A DNA stretch of 64,000 bases from Pseudothauera rhizosphaerae (GTDB lineage: Bacteria > Pseudomonadota > Gammaproteobacteria > Burkholderiales > Rhodocyclaceae): the NCBI RefSeq assembly GCF_004801305.1, contig NZ_SSOD01000001.1:310001-374000 (forward strand), given 5' to 3'. Under the pieces are notes generated by a model. That model did no database searches, was not told the origin of the DNA, and saw nothing but the letters and a program-made list of their open reading frames with translations. The position numbers and the translations under genes are program-made. This document shows, one piece after another, positions 51,783 through 59,851 of this stretch. Within the stretch, counting starts at the first letter, position 1. Each line of letters starts with the position of its first letter.

Positions 51783-53048
51783 TCAAATCCTGATCGTCAT
51801 GCCGTCGGCCAGGGAATAGCGGTAGGCGCGCCAAGCCGGCACCAGGCTGGCGAGCAGGGCCGCGCTCAGCACCGCGCCGAGCAGCCGCCATTCGGCGGCC
51901 GACGGCCAGCCGGCCGACAGGGGCAGGCCGTAGCGCGTTTCCAGCCACGGCCCGGCCACGGCCACCGCGACGGAAAGCAGCATGATACCGAGGACGCAGC
52001 CGGCCAGGCCGAGCAGCAGGCTTTCCAGCGCCAGCAGGCGGAACACCTGGCCGGGGCTGGCACCGAGCGCCCGCAGGATGGCGAGTTCCCGGCGGCGCTC
52101 GCCCAGGCTGGCGACGACCACCGCTACCAGGCCCGCCAGGCCCACCGCCACCACCAGCGCAGACACGGCCAGCAGTGCCCGCTCGGCAATCGCTACCACG
52201 TTCCACAACTCCTGCAGCGTGGCGCCGGGCAGCACCGCCAGCAGGGGTTCCGCAGGCCAGTCGTTGATCCGCCGCTGCACGCGGAACACCGCCGTGCGCG
52301 ACTTCAGCCCCACCAGCGCGGCGGTGACGCTCTTCGGGCTGAGGTCGAACTTGCGCACATGCTCGGCGGAAATGTTGACGCCGGGCAGGCGGGCGCCGCC
52401 CGCCCAATCCACGTGGATGGCCTCGATGCCTTCCAGGCTGACCAGCACCGAGCGGTCCACCGGCGTGCCGCTGCGTTCGAGCACGCCGACGATGGTGAAG
52501 GGCTTGTCGTCGTGCTCGGCAAACGTGGCCTCCCCCGCGCCGTGGCTGACCACGATGGACTGGCCGACCCGGTAGCCGAAGCGCGCCGCCACCTCGGCCC
52601 CCACCACCGCCTCGAACACGTCGCCGAAGGGCCGGCCGTCGGCGAAGGCCAGCCCGTGGCCGCGGCCGTAGCGGTAGTGGGCGAAGAAATCGTCCGTGGT
52701 GCCCACGACGCGGAAACCCCGGTGGGAGTCGCCCAGGGACAGGGGCACCAGCCAGTCCACCTCCGGCAGCGCGGCGATGTCCCGGACGCTTTGCCAGGAC
52801 ACGTTGTTGGTGGCGTTGCCGATGTGGAACACCGAATACAGCAGCAGTTGCACCGGTCCGCTGCGCGCGCCTACCATCAGGTCGGTGCCGGAGATGGTGG
52901 AGGCGAAGCCCTCCCGCGCATCGTGGCGCAGGCGCTCCACGCCCAGCAGCAGGGCCACCGCGAGGGCCACGGAGACCACCGTGAGCAGGGCCGTGAGGCG
53001 GCGGTTGGCGATGCTGCGCCAGGTGAGGTGCCACAGCGGGGCCTTCAT
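51783..53048 (-). CDS. FtsX/MacB-like ABC permease of the Zrg-like operon
   Basis: 421 residues: N-terminal membrane helix (about 18-40), large periplasmic MacB-PCD domain (45-275), and three C-terminal helices (about 292-318, 335-368, 385-405) with LGERRRELAILRALGASPGQVF, the FtsX-domain signature. ATG 53048 overlaps the end of the ATPase gene. FtsX-type permeases usually perform mechanotransmission or extraction, so a role in zinc import is unusual and rests on the zrg precedent. Confidence 0.85.
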   Translation of the reverse strand: MKAPLWHLTWRSIANRRLTALLTVVSVALAVALLLGVERLRHDAREGFASTISGTDLMVGARSGPVQLLLYSVFHIGNATNNVSWQSVRDIAALPEVDWLVPLSLGDSHRGFRVVGTTDDFFAHYRYGRGHGLAFADGRPFGDVFEAVVGAEVAARFGYRVGQSIVVSHGAGEATFAEHDDKPFTIVGVLERSGTPVDRSVLVSLEGIEAIHVDWAGGARLPGVNISAEHVRKFDLSPKSVTAALVGLKSRTAVFRVQRRINDWPAEPLLAVLPGATLQELWNVVAIAERALLAVSALVVAVGLAGLVAVVVASLGERRRELAILRALGASPGQVFRLLALESLLLGLAGCVLGIMLLSVAVAVAGPWLETRYGLPLSAGWPSAAEWRLLGAVLSAALLASLVPAWRAYRYSLADGMTIRI

Positions 53049-53758
53049 GCTCCACCCCCCACGCGATTGATCTCGCCCAGCGCCACCCGGCGGTCGAAAT
53101 GTTCCGCCAGGCGCGCGTCGTGGCTGACGAAGAGCAGCGCCGCGCGAGCGTCTGCGCATTCGGCCAGCAGCAGGTCGAGGAAGCCGCGCTGGCGGTCGGC
53201 GTCCAGCGCCGAGGTCGGCTCGTCGGCGATCACCAGGCTTGGGCGGCCGATCAGCGCGCGCGCCGCGGCCACGCGCTGCTGCTGGCCGACCGAGAGTTCC
53301 GCGGCCGGGCGGTCGAGCAGGGCGGCATCCAAATCCAGCCGCTGCGCGAGACGGGCGGCCTCGGCGGACGGCGTGGTGCCGGCCTCCTGCACCCGCGCGC
53401 GGCGCAGGGCGGAAAAGCGGCACGGCAGCAGGATGTTGTCCCGCGCCGAGAGATAGGGAATCAGGTTGAAGAGCTGGAACACGAAGCCGATGTGGTGGGC
53501 GCGGAAGCGGTCGCGGGCGCCGGCCCGCAACTCGCCCAGCACCTGGCCGTGCACCGCCACGCGGCCGGCCTGGGGATCGAGCACACCGCCCACCAGCGAC
53601 AGCAGCGTGGTCTTGCCGCTGCCGCTGGGGCCGTGCAGGAACACGCGCTCGCCGGCGGCCAGCGCGAAGGCGGCCATCTCCAGGCAGGGCGCGGCGGCGC
53701 CCGGCCAGGCGAAGCGGATGCCCTGCAGGTCGACGGCCGGCGGCGCCAGGGCGCTCAC
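53045..53758 (-). CDS. LolD/MacB-like ABC ATPase of the Zrg-like operon
   Basis: 237 residues: [31 protein letters not shown]-loop, ELSVGQQQRVAAARALI (signature with SVGQ rather than SGGQ), LVIADEPTSALD. Start GTG 53758 overlaps the zrgA stop (GTGA). It powers the 51783 permease. Confidence 0.88.
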   Translation of the reverse strand: MSALAPPAVDLQGIRFAWPGAAAPCLEMAAFALAAGERVFLHGPSGSGKTTLLSLVGGVLDPQAGRVAVHGQVLGELRAGARDRFRAHHIGFVFQLFNLIPYLSARDNILLPCRFSALRRARVQEAGTTPSAEAARLAQRLDLDAALLDRPAAELSVGQQQRVAAARALIGRPSLVIADEPTSALDADRQRGFLDLLLAECADARAALLFVSHDARLAEHFDRRVALGEINRVGGGA

Positions 53759-54300
53759 AGGGGCAGCTTGTCCTGCGCGCGGTTCAGGACGGCCGAACCC
53801 TGCCCGCGGGGCGTGGCCGTCTGCGCGCGCACGCTGCCCATGCGCGGGAAGGCTTCGGACAGCTTCACCCGGACCTCCTCCAGCGCCGCCGGGTTGGTGC
53901 AGGCGAGGCTGTAGTGCACGTGCAGGTCGCTGTGGCCTTCGTCGTGGTGGTGCTCTTCGTGATCGTGGCCGTGCTTATGGTCGTGGTCGTGATCCTCTTC
54001 CGCCCACGGCCATTCCAGTTCCACCTCCTGCACCGCGCAGCCGGCCGCGGCCGGCAGCACGAACAGGCGGGGGAAATCGCGCAGCTTCGCCTCCGCGTCG
54101 CGCACCGCCTGGCGCTGCGCATCGGTGCCCGGCGCGTGCTCGAAGCCGACCAGGTTGTCCAGCGGCGTCTCCAGCTCGATGGCGAGCTGCCCGCCGTCCA
54201 CCGCCACCTGCAGGCTGGCCACGCCGTGCTCGTGAGCGTGCTGCGCCAACGCTGCCGTACTCATGCCCAGGCCCAGCAGGGCCGCCATCAGTTTCCTCAT
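53755..54300 (-). CDS. zrgA: Zinc-binding periplasmic protein ZrgA (DUF2796)
   Basis: 181 residues: Sec signal (1-19, ALAQ), HAHEHGVASLQVAVDGGQLAIELE, ETPLDNLVGFEHAP, and a dense His/Asp/Glu segment at 103-123 (DHDHDHKHGHDHEEHHHDEG) followed by HVHYSLAC. ZrgA in Vibrio cholerae binds zinc for Zur-controlled uptake. First gene of the minus-strand zinc operon, divergent from zur. Confidence 0.87.
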   Translation of the reverse strand: MRKLMAALLGLGMSTAALAQHAHEHGVASLQVAVDGGQLAIELETPLDNLVGFEHAPGTDAQRQAVRDAEAKLRDFPRLFVLPAAAGCAVQEVELEWPWAEEDHDHDHKHGHDHEEHHHDEGHSDLHVHYSLACTNPAALEEVRVKLSEAFPRMGSVRAQTATPRGQGSAVLNRAQDKLPL

Positions 54301-54333
54301 TGCTCGCACTCCCGACGCTTGAACGGGACAAGA

Positions 54334-54348
54334 TGCTACAATGTTGCA
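54334..54348. promoter_or_regulatory. Zur-box-like palindrome between zrgA and zur
   Basis: TGCTACAATGTTGCA is palindromic at 12 of its 14 non-central positions (TGC-n-ACA-n-TGT-n-GCA), resembles Zur/Fur boxes (GTTAC-type half-sites), and lies 34 nt from the zrgA start and 26 nt from the likely zur start. One site could control both zinc operons. Confidence 0.65.
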
Positions 54349-54373
54349 ATTCCATAAGCAAACCCGTTCCCCC

Positions 54374-54832
54374 ATGGCCGCCTCCCGTTCCCGCCCGCCG
54401 CCGGCACCGCCCGCCGCAAGCCCGGCGCAGGCGCTGATCGCCGCCCACGGCCGGGTCACCCGCACCCGCGTGGCGGTGCTGGACAGCCTGCTGGCCAGCC
54501 ACCAGCCGCTGAACCACGACCAGATCGCCGCCGAACTGGCCGCCACGGGCGAACACCATGACCGCGTCACCGTGTACCGGGCGCTGGACTGGCTGGTGGA
54601 GCAGGGCATCGCCGCGCGCATCGCGGGCAGCGACCGGGCATGGAAATTCGAGGCGGTGCGGCGCGGCCACCGCCACGCCCATTTCCACTGCGACACCTGC
54701 GGCCGCGTGCTGTGCCTGGAGGCCGTCGAGCCGGCCATCGCCGTGGCGCTGCCGGAAGGCTTCCGCCTGGAGCAGGCCGAACTGGTGCTGCGGGGCGCCT
54801 GTCCGGACTGTGCCCGCAACGGTGAACGCTGA
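54374..54832 (+). CDS. zur: Fur-family zinc uptake regulator Zur
   Basis: About 152 residues: winged helix (RVTRTRVAVLDSLLASHQPLNHDQI, DRVTVYRALDWLVEQGI) and a metal domain with HRHAHFHCDTCGRVLCLE (Cys106, Cys109) and GACPDC (Cys143, Cys146) for structural zinc. ATG 54341 is in frame but lies inside the Zur-box-like palindrome, so ATG 54374 is preferred. Zinc-loaded Zur would repress zrg and znu genes. Confidence 0.9.
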   Translation: MAASRSRPPPAPPAASPAQALIAAHGRVTRTRVAVLDSLLASHQPLNHDQIAAELAATGEHHDRVTVYRALDWLVEQGIAARIAGSDRAWKFEAVRRGHRHAHFHCDTCGRVLCLEAVEPAIAVALPEGFRLEQAELVLRGACPDCARNGER

Positions 54833-54886
54833 AACGCTGTTGCAGCAAGTCCATCCGCAAGAATTCGAATTCCCGACGAGCTCCCG

Positions 54887-55015
54887 ATGAAACATCATCA
54901 CCATCACAATCCCCGCGGCAGCCTGCTCGCCAGCGGCCTCGGCCAGCGCCTGGCAGTCGCCGCCGCCGCCGCCGCCCTGCTGTGGGCCGCCGTGCTGTGG
55001 GCGCTCGTACGATGA
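54887..55015 (+). CDS. Small His-rich single-pass membrane peptide in the zur-znu operon
   Basis: 42 residues: M-K followed by five His, Asn-Pro-Arg-Gly, then a hydrophobic helix (about 22-41: LAVAAAAAALLWAAVLWALV) and a final Arg. The stop overlaps the ATG of znuC (ATGA), so it would be translationally coupled. No strong ribosome site; codon pattern is consistent with the operon. Likely a zinc-handling membrane peptide (inference); I do not recognise a family. Confidence 0.6.
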   Translation: MKHHHHHNPRGSLLASGLGQRLAVAAAAAALLWAAVLWALVR

Positions 55016-55797
55016 AGCCGCCCCTGCTCCGCCTGGAGAACCTCACCCTGGGCTACGACCGCCACCCGGCGGTGCACCACCTGGACATCGAGATTCCCGC
55101 CGGCGCGCTGCTCGCCGTGGTCGGCCCCAACGGCGCGGGCAAGTCCACGCTGCTGAAAGGCATCGCCGGCGAACTGCGCGCGCTGGGCGGCCACATCCAT
55201 CTGAACTGCCGCCCGCGCACGCAGGTCGCCTATCTGCCCCAGCGCGGCGAGCTGGACTTCAGCTTCCCGGTGTCGGTGTTCGAGATGGTGGCCATGGGGC
55301 TGTGGCACGAGATTGGCGCCTTCGGCCGGGTAGGCGACGAACACCTGCACCGCATCGAGGCGGCGCTGGACGCGGTCGGCCTCTCGGGCTTCGAGGCGCG
55401 CCCCATCGGCTCGCTGTCCGGCGGGCAGATGCAGCGCGTGCGCTTCGCCCGCCTGATCCTGCAGGACGCTCCGCTGATCCTGCTGGACGAACCCTTCGCC
55501 GCGCTGGACGCGCGCACCGTGGCCGACCTGATGCAGTTGATCCTGGCCTGGCACCGGGAAGGGCGCACCATCCTCACGGTGGTGCACGACCTGGACCAGG
55601 TGCGCCGCCACTTCCCCACCTGCCTGCTGCTGGCGCGGGAACCGGTCGCCTTCGGCCCCACCGCCCAGGTGCTCACCGAACCGCTGCTCGGCCACGCGCG
55701 CCGGCTGTCGGAAGCCTTCGACGAGGAGGCCGCGGTCTGCCACCGCCCCGAGGACGCCCACGCCGACGATGCCCATGCCGGGGAGGCCCACGCGTGA
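55012..55797 (+). CDS. znuC: Zinc ABC transporter ATP-binding protein ZnuC
   Basis: 261 residues: VVGPNGAGKSTLLKGI, AYLPQRGELDFSFPVSV, LSGGQMQRVRFARLIL, LILLDEPFAALD, VVHDLDQVRRHFPTCLLLAR; the C-terminal tail is His/Asp-rich (HRPEDAHADDAHAGEAHA), probably metal-binding. The stop overlaps znuB (GTGA). Confidence 0.93.
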   Translation: MKPPLLRLENLTLGYDRHPAVHHLDIEIPAGALLAVVGPNGAGKSTLLKGIAGELRALGGHIHLNCRPRTQVAYLPQRGELDFSFPVSVFEMVAMGLWHEIGAFGRVGDEHLHRIEAALDAVGLSGFEARPIGSLSGGQMQRVRFARLILQDAPLILLDEPFAALDARTVADLMQLILAWHREGRTILTVVHDLDQVRRHFPTCLLLAREPVAFGPTAQVLTEPLLGHARRLSEAFDEEAAVCHRPEDAHADDAHAGEAHA

Positions 55798-56660
55798 TCG
55801 ATTTCTTCCTCGCGCCCTTCGTCGACTTCGCCTTCATGCGCCGCGCGCTGGCCGGCTGCCTGGCGCTGGCGCTGGGCGCCACGCCGGTGGGGGTGTTCCT
55901 GCTGCTGCGCCGCATGAGCCTGATGGGCGACGCCATGAGCCACGCCATCCTGCCCGGCGCAGCCCTCGGTTATCTGGCCTTCGGCCTGTCCCTGGCCGCG
56001 ATGACCGTGGGCGGCATCCTCGCCGGCCTCGCGGTGGTGCTGCTCGCGGGCCTGGTCACCCGCAGCTCGGTGCTGAAGGAGGACGCCAGCCTCGCCACCT
56101 TCTACCTGCTGTCGCTCGCCGCCGGGGTCATGATCGTCTCCCTGCGCGGCAACAACCTGGACCTGCTGCACGTGCTGTTCGGCTCGGTACTGGCCCTGGA
56201 CGACGCCTCCCTGCTGCTGATCGCCGCCATCGCCAGCCTGACCCTGTTCGGCCTCGCCCTGCTGCTGCGCCCGCTGGCGCTGGAGTGCTTCGACCCGGCC
56301 TTCCTGCGCGGCGTGAGCCGGCTGTCGCCGGTGGCCCACTACGGTTTCCTGGCGCTGGTGGTGTTCAACCTGGTGGCCGGTTTCCACGCCCTGGGCACGC
56401 TGATGGCGGTGGGCATCATGATCCTGCCGGCCGCCGCGGCCCGCGTGTGGACCCGCCGCCTCGGGCCCCTGCTCGCCACCGCCTCGGCGCTGGCCTTCGC
56501 CAGCGCGCTGGCCGGCCTGCTGCTGTCCTTCCACGCCGACGTACCCGCCGGCCCCGCCATCGTGCTGATGTGCGGCCTGGCCTACCTCGCCTCGCTGCTG
56601 CTCGCGCCGGACGGCGTACTCGCCGCCCGCCTGCCCGCGCGCAGCCACCTGGAATCCTGA
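55794..56660 (+). CDS. znuB: Zinc ABC transporter permease ZnuB
   Basis: 288-residue ABC-3 family permease with about eight hydrophobic segments, RRMSLMGDAMSHAILPGAALGYLAFG early, LLHVLFGSVLALDD and FHALGTLMAVGIMILPAAAAR. GTG 55794 start overlaps znuC. Confidence 0.93.
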   Translation: MIDFFLAPFVDFAFMRRALAGCLALALGATPVGVFLLLRRMSLMGDAMSHAILPGAALGYLAFGLSLAAMTVGGILAGLAVVLLAGLVTRSSVLKEDASLATFYLLSLAAGVMIVSLRGNNLDLLHVLFGSVLALDDASLLLIAAIASLTLFGLALLLRPLALECFDPAFLRGVSRLSPVAHYGFLALVVFNLVAGFHALGTLMAVGIMILPAAAARVWTRRLGPLLATASALAFASALAGLLLSFHADVPAGPAIVLMCGLAYLASLLLAPDGVLAARLPARSHLES

Positions 56661-56677
56661 AACCGGAAAGAGCCCCC

Positions 56678-57625
56678 ATGCGCAAGCTTCTCCGCCCCCT
56701 CCGCCACGTCCTGCCGCTGGCCGTCCTCTTCCTCGCCGCCGCGCTGCAGCCGGCCCACGCCCAGAAGATGGACGTGGTGGCGAGCTTCTCCATCCTCGGC
56801 GACCTCGCCGCCGCGGTCGGCGGCGAGCGCGTCACCGTGCACAGCCTGGTCGGCCCCGACCAGGACGCCCACGGTTTCCAGCCGCGCCCCTCGGACGCCC
56901 GCCGGGTGGGCGCCGCCGACCTGGTGATCGCCAACGGCCTGGGCTTCGACGCCTGGATGGAACGCCTGGCCCGTTCGGCCGGAGCCAAGCGTCCGGTGCT
57001 GATCGCCTCCCGGGGCATCCGCACGCTGGAAACGGCGCACGAGGAAGACCACGAGGAGGGGCACGAGGGGGGCCACGACCACGGCCATCACGACGTGGAC
57101 CCGCACGCCTGGCAGGACGTGGCCAACGCCATCATTTACGTGCGCAACATCGCCGACGCCCTGGCCGCCGCCGACCCGGAAGGCGCCGCGCTGTACCGCG
57201 CCAACGCCGAGCGCTACGCGGCCGAGCTGCAGACGCTGGACGCGGAGATCCGCAACGCGCTGGCCACCGTGCCGCCGCAGCGGCGCAAGGTGGTCACCTC
57301 CCACGATGCCTTCGCCTACTTCGGGCGCGCCTACGGGGTGCGCTTCCTGGCCGCCCACGGCGTGGCGAGCGAGGCCGAACCCAGCGCCCGCGACATCGCC
57401 CGGCTGATCCGCCAGATCCGCGCCGAGCAGGTGCCGGCCGCCTTCCTCGAGAACGTCGTGGACCCGCGCCTGGTCGAGCGCATCCGCAGCGAGGGCGGCG
57501 CCCGCCTGGGCGGCACGCTGTATTCCGATGCCCTGTCGGCCGGCGATGGCCCCGCATCGACCTACGTGGCCTTGATGCGGCACAATCTCGCCACGCTTCT
57601 GGCCGGTCTGCGGGCGGAAGAGTGA
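56678..57625 (+). CDS. znuA: Zinc ABC transporter substrate-binding protein ZnuA
   Basis: 315 residues: Sec signal (1-28), metal ligands His65 (DAHGFQPRPSD), His143 (DPHAWQDV) and the His of VTSHDAFAYF, plus a His/Glu-rich flexible loop (121-138) typical of ZnuA rather than manganese-binding homologues. ATG 56678. Confidence 0.95.
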   Translation: MRKLLRPLRHVLPLAVLFLAAALQPAHAQKMDVVASFSILGDLAAAVGGERVTVHSLVGPDQDAHGFQPRPSDARRVGAADLVIANGLGFDAWMERLARSAGAKRPVLIASRGIRTLETAHEEDHEEGHEGGHDHGHHDVDPHAWQDVANAIIYVRNIADALAAADPEGAALYRANAERYAAELQTLDAEIRNALATVPPQRRKVVTSHDAFAYFGRAYGVRFLAAHGVASEAEPSARDIARLIRQIRAEQVPAAFLENVVDPRLVERIRSEGGARLGGTLYSDALSAGDGPASTYVALMRHNLATLLAGLRAEE

Positions 57626-57647
57626 ACTCGACGAGGACAAGGACGAC

Positions 57648-58055
57648 ATGACGCCGAAATTCAGCACCCGCTGTACCCTGCTCGTTGCCGGGCTCATCCT
57701 GAGCGGCGCGGCCGCTGCGCAGGCGCCCAGCCAGGCCGAAATGCAGCGCATGATGGCGGGCATGCAGGCCATGCAGCAATGCATCGCGAAGATCGACCAG
57801 AAGGGCCTGCAGAAGCTCGAACAGCAAGGCCAGCGCATGCAGGCGCGGATCGAGGAGCTGTGTTCCACCGGCAAGCGCGACGAGGCGCAGAAGGAAGCGG
57901 TCAAGTACGCCGCCGAGATGGCCAAGGCCCCCACCGTCACGGCCATGGCCGAGTGCACCAAGCCCATGCAGGGCCTGGTGCCGGCTGCCTCGCCCTACGC
58001 CGGCCTGGAAAAGGAAGACGGCAAGGCGCGCAAGCAGCACGTCTGCGACAACTGA
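57648..58055 (+). CDS. Periplasmic hypothetical protein
   Basis: 135 residues with a Sec signal (1-24, AAAAQA), then a helical region rich in Met and Gln (SQAEMQRMMAGMQAMQQCIAKI) and four cysteines after the signal (45, 72, 103, 133). AAGGAC precedes ATG 57648. It follows znuA by 22 nt in the same direction, so it may be part of the zinc operon. Not recognised. Confidence 0.7.
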   Translation: MTPKFSTRCTLLVAGLILSGAAAAQAPSQAEMQRMMAGMQAMQQCIAKIDQKGLQKLEQQGQRMQARIEELCSTGKRDEAQKEAVKYAAEMAKAPTVTAMAECTKPMQGLVPAASPYAGLEKEDGKARKQHVCDN

Positions 58056-58081
58056 GAACCGCCTCGCCGTCGGGGAGAACG

Positions 58082-58109
58082 GGGCGCGGCCATAGCCGCG
58101 CCCTTTCTT
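58082..58109 (+). terminator. Rho-independent terminator after the znu operon
   Basis: GGGCGCGGC (58082-58090), loop CATA, GCCGCGCCC (58095-58103), then TTTCTT; the start overlaps the end of the convergent LysE gene by two bases. Confidence 0.8.
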
Positions 58110-58731
58110 ATCTGGAAGAAGCCGCCAGCGCCGCCCCCGCACCCACGAACAGCCCGCCGAACAGCCGGTTCTGCAGGCGCAGCGCGCGCGGGTTACGCAG
58201 CAGCGGACGGAAGCGCGTGGCCAGCCCCGCGTAGCAGGACATCACCAGTGTATCGACCACCACCATGGTGACGCCGATAATGACGAACTGCGGCAGTTGG
58301 GGGGCGCGCGGGTCGATGAACTGGGGCACCAGCGCCGCCATGAAGATGATGGCCTTGGGGTTGGTGAGGTTCACGAACAGGGCCTGCAGCACCAGCCCGC
58401 CGCGACGGCGGGGCGATCCGTCCTCAGCCGCCTCGTCCATCGGCTCGGGGCGTGCACGCCACTTCTGCACCCCCAGCCACACCAGGTAGGCGGCGCCGAC
58501 GATCTTGAGCACCAGGAAGGCGGTCGCCGAGGTTGCCAGCACGGCGCCCAGGCCCAGACCCACCACCGCCAGTTGCACGAGCAGCGCGATCTCCAGCCCG
58601 CAGATCGCGCGCAGGGCAGCCAGATAGCCATGGCGCAGGCCGGTGGCCATGGACATCACGGCGCCCGGTCCGGGCGTGACGGCAATGACGATGGCGGCGA
58701 CCAGAAAGGCGACCCACATGCTCCAGCTCAC
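58108..58731 (-). CDS. LysE/RhtB family amino-acid exporter
   Basis: 207-residue membrane protein: VAFLVAAIVIAVTPGPGAVMSMATGLRHG (family signature), GLGLGAVLATSATAFLVLKIVGAAYLVWLGVQKW, and LFVNLTNPKAIIFMAALVPQFI, six hydrophobic segments in all. GTG 58731 is the start, with AAGGAG 7 nt upstream; ATG 58719 is internal. Substrate unknown (homoserine/threonine or similar). Confidence 0.92.
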   Translation of the reverse strand: MSWSMWVAFLVAAIVIAVTPGPGAVMSMATGLRHGYLAALRAICGLEIALLVQLAVVGLGLGAVLATSATAFLVLKIVGAAYLVWLGVQKWRARPEPMDEAAEDGSPRRRGGLVLQALFVNLTNPKAIIFMAALVPQFIDPRAPQLPQFVIIGVTMVVVDTLVMSCYAGLATRFRPLLRNPRALRLQNRLFGGLFVGAGAALAASSR

Positions 58732-58909
58732 GATGTAACTCCTTGAAACAAAAAGAGGCAGCCCACGGCTGCCGTCGGATTCGCAGTGTCTCGCCTTTCG
58801 TTGGACCGTGCAAGAGGACACGGAACCGATCGGCCGCCGGCGACTCCGAGACAGCATATGGCCCGCGCCGCCGGGCTGCCGCATCGACGCATGGCGCCGG
58901 AGAGTGCCG

Positions 58910-59851
58910 ATGAAGAAAGCGATCCTGCTCGTCCCGCTGCTGTCGCTGGCCGCCTGCATGAGTGCCGTGCCGGCCGGCAGCACCCGGCATGGCCGGGCCT
59001 GCGTGCCCGATGCCGCCTGGGTCGCGCCCGGCGGCGGGCAACTGAACCACGCCCTGCTGCTGGACGGCCTGGCGACGAACGGCGTGGTGCTGCTCGGCGA
59101 ACGCCACGACAGCATGGCGCACCACCGCTGGCAACTGGAGACGCTGGCGGCCCTGTACGCGCGCCAGCCCGACATGGTGATCGGCCTGGAGATGTTCCCG
59201 CGCCGCGTGCAGCCGGCCCTGGACGCCTGGGTGCGCGGCGAGCTCACGGAAGCCGAGTTCCTCGCGCGCAGCGACTGGGCCGAAGTGTGGCGCATGGACG
59301 CCGCCCTCTACCTGGACATCTTCCGCTTCGCCCGCGACCACCGCATCCCGCTGCACGCCCTCAACGTGGAGCGCGGCCTGATCCGCGCCGTGGGGCGCGC
59401 CGGCTACGACGGGGTGCCGGAAGCCGACCGGGAAGGCGTCGGCCGCCCCGCGGAACCGGCCACCGCCTACGCCGACTGGCTGCGGGCGATCCAGCTCGCC
59501 CACCATCCGGCCCGCGGCAGCGAACAGGCGGCACGCGCCTTCGTCGACGCCCAACTGCTGTGGGACCGGGCCATGGCCGAAGGCATCGTCGCCGCCCGCG
59601 CCGCGCGGCCGGGCGCGCTGGTGGTGGGCATCATCGGCAGCGGCCATCTGCGCCACGGCTGGGGCGTGCCGCACCAGCTCGCCAACTTGGGCGTGCCCAC
59701 CGCCGCCGTGCTGCTGCCCTGGGACCGGGACAGCCGCTGCACCGACCTGGTGGCCGGGCTGGCGATGGCGGTCTACGGCATAGGCGCGGAAGACGCGGCG
59801 GACACGCCCTTGCGCGCCGCCATGCCGCGCTTCAGCGCTGGACCTGGCTGA
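58910..59851 (+). CDS. ChaN-family lipoprotein
   Basis: 313 residues with lipoprotein signal (LLSLAAC, Cys16) and the ChaN/Haem_bd_uptake pattern: [87 protein letters not shown]. Family members bind heme or act in iron uptake; function here unknown. ATG 58910 has GGAG upstream; the longer frame from 58808 would hide the lipobox. Confidence 0.88.
   Translation: MKKAILLVPLLSLAACMSAVPAGSTRHGRACVPDAAWVAPGGGQLNHALLLDGLATNGVVLLGERHDSMAHHRWQLETLAALYARQPDMVIGLEMFPRRVQPALDAWVRGELTEAEFLARSDWAEVWRMDAALYLDIFRFARDHRIPLHALNVERGLIRAVGRAGYDGVPEADREGVGRPAEPATAYADWLRAIQLAHHPARGSEQAARAFVDAQLLWDRAMAEGIVAARAARPGALVVGIIGSGHLRHGWGVPHQLANLGVPTAAVLLPWDRDSRCTDLVAGLAMAVYGIGAEDAADTPLRAAMPRFSAGPG

Noticed and set aside
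54341-54373. Extra 11 N-terminal residues of Zur from ATG 54341
   Set aside because: The codon lies inside the Zur-box-like palindrome and the residues are not conserved-looking.
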